Assembly (NCBI GenBank): GCA_037952775.1
Contig: JBANAY010000001.1
Location: 2,480,001 to 2,544,000, forward strand
Length of the DNA stretch: 64,000 nt
Source of the DNA: Clonostachys chloroleuca
Taxonomy: Eukaryota; Ascomycota; Sordariomycetes; Hypocreales; Bionectriaceae
Direction: 5' to 3'
Shown here: positions 1-10,244 of the stretch, piece by piece
How positions within the stretch are numbered: the first letter of the stretch is position 1
Layout: every line of letters starts with the position of its first letter
Translations under genes and position numbers: made by a program
Notes under the pieces: model-generated
Database searches by the model: none
The model's input: only the letters and a program-made list of their open reading frames with translations
What the model was told of the DNA's origin: nothing

Positions 1-1549
1 GCGTGCACCCGCTGCCGCTCGGCCTACTACTGCGACGCGGCCTGCCAGCGCGCGGCGTGGCAGAGCGTCCACAGGCTCGAGTGCAAGGCCCTGCAGCGGG
101 TTCCCGCCGAGCGGAGGGGCCAGCTGCCCACGCCTGTGCGTCTACTCATGCAGGTGCTGCTGGTGGAGGGAATTCAGGCCGGCGTGGACTCTCTGGAGGG
201 GCATGTTGCGGCGAGGAGGACGCGGCCTGGATGGAGGGATGTGGAGTTGATGGCCATGGCCGCGTGCTCGTATGCTGGGAAAGGGGCGGACGAGGCTACG
301 GTGAGGAAGGCTGCGGAGCAGTTATGCAAGGTATGTTTGTTATCTCGGGGTTCATGATTTAGTCAAGTGGGATTATACTGACAGTCTAAATCCAAATAGA
401 TCCAGACCAATGCTTTCAACTGGACAGACGAGGATTTCACAGAGGCGTGTGTGTTCATCCAGCCTACATTGGCAATGATGAACCATTCGTGTCTGCCTAA
501 TGCCATGATCCAATTTATTGATGGTAGGATAGTTCTCAGGGCTGAATCCAAGCTAGAGGCCGGGGATGAGATTGAGATCTCCTACACAGGTGAGCACGAG
601 ATTACGTTTCCCCTTGTCAGAGTTTGCCTTGATTTAACAATATAAATTCAGATGTGACGATGCCGTTGCCAAAACGACGTCAAGCTATAGACTCTTACAT
701 GTTCAGGTGCCAGTGTCTCCGATGCCGAGATAACTTGAACATCTACCAAGCCTGCTCGACCTCAAGTAATCTAGATCTCAATGGCCTCAGCTTATCGCCT
801 GAGGTGTCAAAGGCCTCACAGCTCCCCATCATCACTAACTCAGCCATCTCCAAGCGCATCACCACCGCCGTAGATGACCTTTCAGGAATTATCCGGACGG
901 ATGAATTCAGCAACGGGGACATCAAGCTTCTGACGCTCCGTGAGCGATTCCAGGCCTGCCGCGAACTCGTGGCTGTCGGAGCATGGGCAGCACCCCCAGT
1001 ACCACAACTCCTTGCTCCCATCTCCAACTACTTCGTAAACAAAGAGGACTATACAAGTGCTCTCGCCATTCAAAGTCTGATAGCGATAGAATGTACCCCT
1101 ATCGATACCCCGCGCCATTCCACCCCAGCCGTGTAAAGGAGCTGGTTCACCTTGCGAGCCTGCTCAGCAACACAGCCCCCCACACCGCCGAACAAATGGC
1201 ACAATCATCTGCCTCGCAGTTAACGGGAGGAGGTACCAATTCCAAGATCCAAGAAGCCCTCAGCGAAATTGATCAAGTATCGACTTATCAGATGCTGCTC
1301 TTGCTCGCGAAAAGTCTTGCGCCAGCTGGGTTTGGTGCCAAATTCAAATTATCCCTCCTCGCATCAGAGAGACTGGACGAATTGAAACAACTCTCTGGGC
1401 GAGAAAAAGAGCTCTCGCTTATTGAGAGATGGGATGCAGATCCACACAGCGAGTGGTCGAAGAGTTTCTTCCAATTCGCAGTAATAGATCCTATCCACAG
1501 GCTTGCATCCCTCGGGGAAGAGCTTGTGAACCAGGAATTCAGTAGATAA
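1..1549 (+). CDS. SMYD-type SET/MYND-domain protein (5' partial, one frameshift)
   Basis: Probable SET-domain lysine methyltransferase of the SMYD type; its target is not predictable. The reading frame is open from base 1, so the start lies outside the window. Exons fit 1-330, 400-589 and 652-1549, with GTATGT and GTGAGC donors. The protein begins inside a MYND zinc finger (CTRC, then YYCDAAC, then HRLEC). The SET core follows (NHSCLPNA about residues 137-144, GDEIEISYTD), then the post-SET cysteines FRCQCLRC and a helical C-terminal part. After residue IAIECTP the frame switches by -1 at the C4 run 1096-1099. One extra C would join it to YRYPAPFHP, the expected continuation, and makes the total length a multiple of three. 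I infer a consensus error rather than a true break. It is convergent with the Mis18-like gene, whose stop is 128 bases away. Family assignment is firm. Confidence 0.85.
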
Positions 1550-1677
1550 AACATTTATACAACCAGATGAAAATAATAACGATGCATTTTAGAGGCAGCC
1601 AATAAGTTTTGCAAATCGTCCCAGTAGTTCAAATCTTGATGCCAGGTAAGTTTTATTCCAGGTGCATAGCCTGGAGA

Positions 1678-3258
1678 CTACCGCTTACCAAAACTCAAGA
1701 GGCCCCCCTTTTTCGACTTCTTGTTCAAGAATCCAGAAGTTGTATGATCCTGAACAGCCGTGTCCAAATCAGGATCTCCAGCTACGGGCGAAGATGACAT
1801 CCACAACCCTTTGAAATACGAGGATTCTGCACTGGGGTTCAAGTCGGGTTCTGTGTTGTGAGCAGCACGTTTTGGTGTCGTGACCAGGTCAACCTCGTCC
1901 TCGTCATCCTCATCTATCAAATCCATCAGGGTGCGTTTGTGTCCAGGTTTCGGCTGCTTTGTATCGTGGAGTCGGGGCAGTAGAGCGGTATCCTCAGAAG
2001 AAATTGGTGGTTTGCTGCTGGTTTCAGCCGGGAGATCTTCATCTGTTAGATCTTCGTCCCTTTTAATTTCTATAGGCTTTGATTTCGGGGCTGAGGGGCG
2101 CCTCGGGGGCGCTGCTGACTTTGAAGGCTTGGCAACCGGAGGTTCAACGGGTGTATCGATCTGTCCGCCTAATTGTCGTCTCAAGGAGGCAACTTCCAAC
2201 GCGCATTCTTTGGCAGCAAAAATCCCTTGTCTCGCAAGGTCCCGCGTCTCGATGGCTTCATCCCTCAGGCGAGCATTTTCCTCACGGACCCGTGTCAGCT
2301 CTCGTCTCACCGAGGATAAATCGTTCCTAAGGCTTGTTGTCTCCGAATCGGAAATAGAGCTGCTTTTGTTGCGATTTGGTTTTGATTTGCACTGGCTCAA
2401 CTCTGATTTGACAGAGTTAAGTTCATCCTGCTGTCGCTTCCAGTCCTCCTTCATCGCTTGGAGCGAATCTGTAAGCCTTAGGACCTGCCTCTCTAGCTGA
2501 GACATTGATCCATGGAACGAAGATACAACATTTGCTCCAGTATCATTGATGCGTTGAATGTCGTCTCGTTGAGCGTCGACGTCAACTTGGAGCTGAACCA
2601 GATTCATATCATGCATCATGACAGAAGAGAAGCTCCTGGGCTGAGATCTGGCATATGAGTCTTTAGCTGAAGGCTGAGAAACAAGCGCATTGGAAGTTTC
2701 TACGTCTTCTTTCAACTTCAAGACACGTTTGATCCCCGGTTTGATAGTGCCAACAGCGTCCGGCGTTTCTTTTAAGGCCAGTGCCGACGTTCGGAATATG
2801 AATTGGCCACTGCAAGAGCAATCGAAAATAAAATCAATAATTAGACGAATCCGTATATTTGAAATTCAGAATCACGAAATGGCATTGCCAACTCACGGGC
2901 AGAGGACATGATTTGATGGCGCGAATACAGTCTTCATTCCCAGGGTTGAAGCACATATTGCACACTGGGTGCTCTGTAATTCACTGGATCCTATGATTAG
3001 TTATTTCGTAATAATACATCTCGGGGGTAATACATCTTACCATCTATCGAGGAGGGTGTCTTTCTCGCCAATACGGATCTTCTGTGATGTCGTCACATCA
3101 AAATCGACGTTGCTCTCCAGCGCTGGTGTCAAGTAGTTTTTGCCGATCTTGATCCAGTGATTAGACACGGAGCCTATCCGGCCATCACAGGAGGTGCAGT
3201 AGCAGTAGACTGAATCCATGATGAGGCGTTTAAAGGAGCTGCCAGCAGACCGGCGCAA
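1678..3258 (-). CDS. Mis18/Yippee-type zinc-domain protein with long coiled-coil tail
   Basis: Likely centromere-assembly (Mis18-like) or related chromatin protein of 478 residues. Exons on the minus strand are 3258-3041, 2983-2897 and 2809-1678; total 1437 bases, frame intact. The N-terminal 120 residues hold two zinc-ligand pairs: C-x2-C (CTSC) followed by an IG..W.KIGK.YLTP stretch, and CAIC followed by LG, then a FRTSALALKE strand. This is the layout of the Yippee-Mis18 fold. A long heptad-like region follows (MHDMNLVQLQVDVDAQRDDI onward, with SQLERQVLRL and RRELTRVREE), then a Ser/Pro/acidic region and a basic end, GLLSFGKR. In the family Mis18 helps load CENP-A; the role here is inference from the fold. 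The start could be the downstream Met of MDSVYCYC. Alternative: another Yippee-like protein unrelated to centromeres. Confidence 0.65.
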
Positions 3259-3683
3259 AACTGCGTGTTGATATTAATCTTGGACGAGTGCTGGGCTCAT
3301 ACAAATGCCTGTATGTAATTACGCGATTAGTGGCCTCGACGCGTGCTGAGCCGTTTACGTTGGAGCACTGTGAAGTACCAAGTCACTGAGGACCCTAGTT
3401 TAGACCCATATTCAGGCGGCTGCTCCACTCTGTCCACTAAAATATGTCGGCCGATAAGATAACGAACTTCATCTCATCGAAATGCTGCAGTTTTCAAGAT
3501 GCTGATCTCAACAACAGCCAAGCTACCGAATCCCATTGCGCATTGCTAAACCCAGTCCCACCTAGATTGGGCCTAATTGAGCTCGTCTGTACCTCCCAGA
3601 TCATCAGTCTACATAGGGCTCATCCATATCCAACCCAGGACTTGGTACAGGCGCAGCTACAGACTCATCGCGCCCTCTCAGCC
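3259..3683. other. Divergent promoter, Mis18-like / REX exonuclease
   Basis: This is 425 bases between two head-to-head genes. An open frame from 3444 runs into the exonuclease CDS, but its first 80 residues look like translated leader and the ATG at 3684 has a much better start context (GCCATGGGC). I recognise no transcription-factor site. Confidence 0.5.
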
Positions 3684-5712
3684 ATGGGCAAAAAAAAGGC
3701 TGCAAGGGAGCCCTTGGAGACAGAGTCCAACAACACCAGCGATGGGAGCCTGAAGCGCGCCAAGACTCACGACGAGGACAACGATGATGGTGGCGAGTGG
3801 CAGGTCGTGTCACGGCCCAACAAGAAGGCCAAGAAGCTCCCCAAGCCCGGCAAAAGCTATCCCGCCATCAGCTTCTCCCCAAATGCCCGCCTCAATGCCA
3901 AGGTCAACCTCAACAGCCTCCGGGATCTCGTGACGTACATCTACGCGGATGGTCCTGCCCCTCAATGGGTGGCTATAAGCCACCGGCCGCACTTCAGAAA
4001 GATCGTGACCATCATGGTCCCCGGGTTAGAGGAGGCCATGTTCAAAGCTGGTGTTGACTACGGCAACTATGATGGGCGAGGCGAGGATCAGGGGCCTTCC
4101 CAGTCATCTCCCGACAGCTACTACCCTCGGAAGTTGGTGAAGGATGAGATCCCAGATGCGCTGAAACCCTTCGCCGACATGTTCCCTCACCTGTGGCCCA
4201 TCCGGACACCAGGAGACGACAAGCAGGGCAAGATGCACTCGCCCATGGCCGCCTTTCTCACAGTCCCAGTGAACAAAGAGAAGAACAAAAAGGGAACCGG
4301 CGTGAAGCCCGCTTCCGAGCCGCATGGCTGGAAGAACGAGAGGACGCGAATCACCGAGTTCCTCTCCACGGTAGAAGACCTACAAGATAACGGCTACCTA
4401 GTCCATCCCGCAATGCTCCCCGAAGACCAGCGAGAAAAGTTCGTGGCACCCGAGGGCTGGGTCGCCACCAAAGTGAACAGCCTCGAAGAGGGCGACGTCC
4501 CTGAGAGCGAAATCCAGCAGGGCAGCATCACGGCCGGCCGGGAGATCCTCGCCATGGACTGCGAGATGTGCATGACGGGCGAGAACGAGTTCTCCCTCAC
4601 CCGCATCAGCCTCGTCAACTGGTCAGGGGAGACCGTGCTCGACGAGCTCGTCAAGCCCAGCAAGCCCATCACCAACTACGTAACCCAGTTCTCAGGCATC
4701 ACCGAGGAGATGCTCGCCCCCGTCACGACCACCCTCCAAGACATCCAGGAGAAGCTCCTTGATATCCTGCACCCCCGAACCATCCTCATAGGACACTCCC
4801 TAGAGTCTGACACGAAGGCACTCCAGCTCACCCACCCATTCATCGTCGACACCTCCATCCTCTACCCCCACCCCCGCGGGCCCCCCCCTCAAATCCTCCC
4901 TGAAATGGCTCGCCCAGAAGTACCTCTCACGAGAGATCCAAAAGGGCGGCGCAAACGGCCACGACAGCGTGGAAGACGCAAAAACCTGCCTCGACCTCGT
5001 CAAGCAGAAATGCGAGAAGGGCAAGCTCTGGGGCTCGTCCGACTCCCAGGGCGAGAACCTCTTCCGCCGCCTCGCCAGGGCCGGCACGGCGTACAAGGCT
5101 CAGGGCGGGGACACCGCCGTCGGCGGCGTCGAGGTCGGCAAGACGAGCGCCGCCGTGGACTGGGGCCAGCCGTCCAAGGGCGCCGGCGCGGGAGCCACGC
5201 ACCAGCTCGGGTGCAGGACCGACGAGGACGTGACCTCCAACGTCGTCCGCGCCGTCAACGGCGACCCGGACGGCCGCGAGATCAGGGGCGGCGGCGTCGA
5301 CTTCGTTTGGGCGCGCATGCGCGAGCTCGAGGCCCTGCAGGGCTGGTGGAACAAGAACCGCGTCGACAACAACTCCAGCAGCGACGGCGGGCCGCCGGAC
5401 GCAGCGGCAGCGGAGGGAGGCACCTCCTCCACCTCGCCCCTGGAGCAGGCTCTCGTCGCGCTTGCCACGCGCCTGACGACCATCTACCAGGCCCTACCGC
5501 CCTGCACCGCCTTCATCGTGTACAGCGGCTCGGGGGACCCGCGGGAGATGGCCCGGCTGCAGCAGATGCAGGCGCAGTGGCGCAAGGAGTACAACACCCC
5601 CGGGAGCAAGTGGGACCAGCTGAGCGTGAAATGGACCGACGTTGAGGAGCAGGCCTTGAAGAAGGCCGCCCAGAGGGCGAGAGCAGGCATCGGTTTCATT
5701 GGCGTCAAATAA
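3684..5712 (+). CDS. REX-type 3'-5' RNA exonuclease (DEDDh), one frameshift
   Basis: Probable nuclear RNA exonuclease of the REX1/RNH70 group, which trims 5S rRNA, tRNA and other small RNA 3' ends. The N-terminus is Lys-rich and charged (GKKKAAREP, GEWQVVSRPNKKAKK) and may carry nuclear localisation signals. The exonuclease fold has Exo I AMDCEMC (D and E), Exo II ILIGHSLESDTKAL (D), and Exo III HDSVEDAKTCLDL (H and D). The frame changes at the C8 run 4881-4888, about residue 400, between Exo II and Exo III. With seven Cs the protein reads on through WLAQKYL into Exo III, giving 675 residues. As written, translation would continue in an Arg-rich wrong frame to 5645 and lose the catalytic His and Asp. 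I infer a run-length error. The C-terminal 200 residues are GC-rich coding without a recognised domain. Single exon. Confidence 0.85.
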
Positions 5713-6664
5713 TAAGTTCAGATGTATATTTAAGCGGAGGGGATGGCCCCCCATTGCGGATTACACGATGTCTTTATGCATAATAACCTAGATACACTCA
5801 TGGATACAGCGTAGATCAAAAGGATGTATACCCGAGACCATCCAAAAGAATGAAGAAGCCAGCTTCCCAGTATCAGGCTCATCTGACTTATTTACTGTGC
5901 TGGCCTACCGTTCCCTCGCAGCAGCACTTTTCATAGAGCTGGATCCAGGTTGAAGAATTAATATAGTTCACCATTCATTAATTCGTAAGCGTTAAAATGA
6001 AGAGGGAAAAAAAGGAACTAAGTACATGAGCAATGCCCAACAGGACAATAAACGCACATTACCACCTGATACTAACAGATTTCCCGCCAATGTCTTGAGA
6101 TGGATTCATCTCATATTAAATCCCCATGTTTCCATAAAATCTACTTACTATCTTCTGATGCCAGATCCATGCCACCCTCAGAAACCAACCGTCCAGGAAA
6201 AAGAAAGGCATCAACTTTTATGCAGGATGGTACGCCGGCGCTACTATGTTTCAATGATGAATCCCCAACGGAAGAGAAGCCCGTGGATGAGCGCAAAAAG
6301 GGAAATTAAGGACGACCGAAATAATAACTGGAAAAGGCAAATTGCAGGCCGATCCAAAACAAAAAGAAACTCGTGTTCGAAAAATGAGCCCAACGCCTTG
6401 CAATAGAAATCGAATGAACCCAATGGCCTTGAACCATACAACCCAAAGTCTTGGCCTGTGGATAAAAACTTGCATATGCCCGTCTCTCCTCAATCTGCAA
6501 AGATAACAGATAAAGGGCTATACTCTCCGCCCCATGATGATGACGATGATAAAATAATGTGTTCGAGTGTTTTATGTATCGAATGCCTAGTCGGGGCTCT
6601 GGTACAAACTGTATATTCTGAATGAATAGAGGTGTGTCGCTTTTCGATCAAAGGATAAAGGTCT
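5713..6664. other. Convergent 3' spacer
   Basis: Shared downstream region of the exonuclease and the SPRAY-like gene. It is A/T-rich. The short frames within it (for example 6026-6406) are Lys/Asn-rich and show no family signature. Nothing further seen. Confidence 0.5.
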
Positions 6665-9600
6665 TCAACGTCTGTCGTGTAATGGCTCATCCACCAACTC
6701 CGCAGATGCTCCAAACAGCTCAGTATCACCGTGCTGTGGATCCACACGGCTAATGCTATGTTGCGATACGAGACCGAAGCTAGCAGGACGTTCACCAAGT
6801 CTGGTGCTTGGCTCGCGGGAAAGGTCAATGGAAATCTCCATCGAAGAAGGATTGGAAAGCCTCCGCTTCTGCGATGCCGTCCTCTCGAACGGCAGCCGTG
6901 AGTGGATGATTCCTGTTCCTGCAGCTTCACTACTTTGTCCTGGCTCATCGATCGACTTGGATGATGGTTCAGCACCATGATCTGTCACCGAAGAGTTCTT
7001 GGAGCTTTCTATCAGCGCCGAATTCCTCTTAGAACTTTTCCGTGGAACTTCAGGGGGTTGCTCCAACGTGTCTTGGCGTTGCAAAGGTTTGGACCCGCGG
7101 GGGAGACGATCGGTAGCTGGACTATCTGGCTCATCTTCATCCGGACCCCGAGGCTCTCCTGTCTCCGTAAGAAGAGTACCAGGTCGAGCCTTCAATTTTG
7201 CCTTGGAGGCCGGCTGGTCCTCATCGTCGGAGTCGATTGGTCCGTTCCGAAGCACGCCCATAGCAACAGGGATACCTTCCGGGTGTTCACCATTGCGAGC
7301 CATCATAGCCGGAGGCATTCTTGAACTTCTAACAACTTCGAAACCCTTGCCCTTCTCCTTCGTCTTCCCTCCCAGAAAGCCGCGCAACCAGCCTGTGGCG
7401 GTTGCTACTGGGCCAGTGGGATCTGCAGGGCCTGTCCCAAGCCTCCTACCAGCACCATCAGAATTTAGAGCCGGTCCACGAGTAACACCATAGTAAAAGT
7501 CAACTTCTCGCGTCGAGTAGTCGGGGCGGTTTGGAATATTAGCCAAACTAGCGATTGCGTTGGCAGGCGTTGGTCCTCGAGAGATCTCTGCACCCATCTC
7601 TCACCAGCGTCTCCGAGAAGCGGGCCGGGGCCCAAACTCTGGCGTTGTTTCGTCTCTACATGAATCGATCCTCGCTGACTCTCTGGCTGACTGTCCATTG
7701 TTTCATGACGCCTGCGGGGAGGACGGTAGTATGGACCAGCAGCCTCCATCGGCAGGGCTGGTCCTTGACCTCGGCCCAGCGTGGGAGTATTGGCGGCGGA
7801 GAATTGCGGTGTGTCTCCGGGCATGTATGAGCTTACGCTCCCGCCTGGACGATGGTAACCGGCATACATGTCGATACTGTCTAGAGCTGAGCTGCTTCTG
7901 TGTCGGGGAACAAGCATACCATTCAGGCTCCCGGCAGATTCGCTCCTCACCCGTCCACTAGGCATTGCGAATCCATTCTTGGCATTATCTTCCTGGTCCA
8001 GCATGGCCGCACTAGAGAGCTGGCTTGCCCGCGACGGGCCAGCGCGCGGCCCTGGTCGACGTGATAACTGCCGCATACCAAAGATCTTCGAAAGACCTCC
8101 TCTCGTCAAGCCATGAGCGTCATCTCCCCCGGCTCCAAGCATCAACGCCGTCACTTCGAATATGGTTTGTAAGGCATTGATGAGAAAACCAAGAATGAGA
8201 AAAGCGCCGTGAACCAGCAAGACTGCATAGCCAACCCAGCCCTTCGCACTATCCGCCACACTCAGCTGAGGGATAAACGCAACCATCATGAGAATGGTTA
8301 TCAAACGCAGAAAGGCGAAAACAGTATGATATGCGTTCATCGATGTTCCTGGGTGGTAAGGCCGGGAGGCATGCAAGGCGAACATGAAGACAACCTCACA
8401 GATAGCAAGAAGGATAATCTGAGCGATACCACTGGGCTGAACAGCTCCAATAGCGATGCCCCGAATAATGGTGAGTATTGTTGAGACTAGAGCAAACGCA
8501 GCAGCTTGGTCTGAGTATGTGTTGTACAGTGGTCCGTATTGCAAGACTGTGGGTAGATCATCAAACAGAATCGACTTGGGTTTCGCGCGAAGAATAAGTC
8601 GGAACACCCAGGCTGTGAAGGCTACAATGGCGACAACGGTCAGTGCCGCAATGGCCACAGCAGCTTGCGTAGAATCAGCAGCTACAACCAACTGGAAGCA
8701 AGAGAGTGACACGACAGGAAGAAGAAAGAAGTTGAAAATGATGCGGACCACATTGCCGACAGAAAAGGGGATATTCTTCGACCGGAGGTCTTCTTCTGAT
8801 GTATTTCTGATCTTTCGGTAGATCCATTGGAGCAAGAAGGCAGCTTGTGCCAACACCGTAACAGAACCCACAACGACGCAGAGCCAGACCATCATGCCTG
8901 GCCAAAGATCGGCAGTCAACTCCAAGCCCACAAGCTGGCCCAACCTGTGCAACCCGTAACTGCCGTCAAGGACATACACTCCATCCTGAACGGGCTGGTA
9001 GTAGGTCGAACTGTTGGTAGCAATCGTCTGGTTGAATAGGAGCGCGGACCAAGCCACCTGGCCCACGATAGGCTGATAGAATCCAGGATAGGACAGGCTC
9101 AGTGATCCTGTCAACACCGCAAATTGGATGTGGTGCAAACAATCACCGAAACCGGGCGTCACTAATCTTAGGAGATCTGTGTCGCGACCATAGTTGGAGG
9201 TCCAGTGGAAGATATCCGTCGTGCCCCAAGGGCTCCAGATGGCGGCAAAGATCGTTGCAAAGCCAGTCAAGGCGAGGACTAGAAGAGGAATAAACTCGAT
9301 TATCCGGGCATAGTCGCCAAGATCAGGTGTGACCGTCGCCGTGATACAAGCAATGGTAGTTTTGTTTACGTCACCATAGGTGATGAGAAAATTGGGTGTG
9401 AAGGAAGTGAAAACATATGACGAATTGACGTCGCCAGTGATATTAATAGTAGGGAGCCCATACGGGAAGTCGCTAGACAGAAACGAGCATCATTAGTATC
9501 AAAGAAGGACCATCGCAGCAATCTAAACACTTACTTCACGCGCCACACAGGGCCCAACGGACATTCTGCGCCAGCGCCCAGACCCCCAGAACAAAAGTCC

Positions 9601-10244
9601 ACGTCTGGCTGTTGATATGGCCTGTATGTGAGCACGTCGACATGGCGAAACAGCGTAGTCGCCTTTCCCTGCTCGCCCTCCGGTTGTCTAAGAATCTTGC
9701 CGTCGGTCTGGGTCACATCGGACCAATGAGGGTCCCCTTCCCCTGGAAGGGTAACTCTATTATATGACCCCGTGACATTCCCATACACGATAACTTCAAG
9801 CTTGTGGCTGGGATTCTCCGTGTCGAAAAAGGCGTGAACCTCTGCTGGTGCGAATTGTAGTTTAGGTGGTGTTGCGGATAGATAGTCGTCGGAGAGGCAG
9901 TTCTGAAATGGTAATTTTGCGGCAAACACAGGTGTTGTAGGAAGGACCAGGACGATCAACGACACCAGCAGGCTCCATGCCGGTGATTGACGATATCGCC
10001 AATATGATTGCGCTCCAAAGCTATTCCTAGTCCTGGACCTGGCCTGCCGCCCCTTCTGCTCGGAGCAGACCGTAGATCTCTTATCGACATTTTTCAGGCG
10101 TCGTGTATCGGTCGTTATTGAAAGTTGATCATCCTTGGATCCAAAGCTAGACTTTGGCGTCCGATGCCTCCTCCTCGCTGGTGTACAATATGCAAAGACA
10201 CCACTGCCCTGGCAGCTGTCGGGGGCGCCAGAGAGCAGCCGCAT
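6665..10244 (-). CDS. SPRAY/FLC-family TRP-like membrane protein, one frameshift
   Basis: TRP-like channel or transporter of the fungal SPRAY/FLC family, linked in Neurospora to calcium homeostasis and hyphal branching, and in yeast to flavin or haem transport and ER/vacuole calcium. Exons 10244-9535 and 9472-6665 are separated by a 62-base intron. A secretion signal core (SLLVSLIVLVLP...PVFA) sits near residues 91-108. A lumenal ML-like domain follows, with Cys pairs (NCLSDDYL, DFCSGG, AECPLGPVW) and N-glycosylation sites. Next comes the block WSPWGTTDIFHW...SNYGRDTDLLRL, typical of SPRAY proteins, then about nine membrane segments and a long Ser/Pro/Arg cytosolic tail. The frame shifts near residue 862 at the C3 run 7593-7595 (GGG on the coding strand). 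Adding one G joins GDAGERW to GAEISRG and gives 1172 residues. The signal is preceded by an unusual 87-residue leader, so the true start may lie in an unrecognised upstream exon. Confidence 0.8.

Noticed and set aside
1050..1100. Possible 39-base intron (GTAAAC...AAG) in the SMYD-type gene
   Set aside because: Too short for this genome, and it would delete conserved-looking coding sequence.
1880..2500. 206-residue Ser/Arg-rich plus-strand frame
   Set aside because: It is antisense to the coiled-coil exon of the Mis18-like gene.
3444..3683. 80-residue N-terminal extension of the exonuclease
   Set aside because: The frame is open but leader-like. The ATG at 3684 has the stronger context and begins the charged N-terminus.
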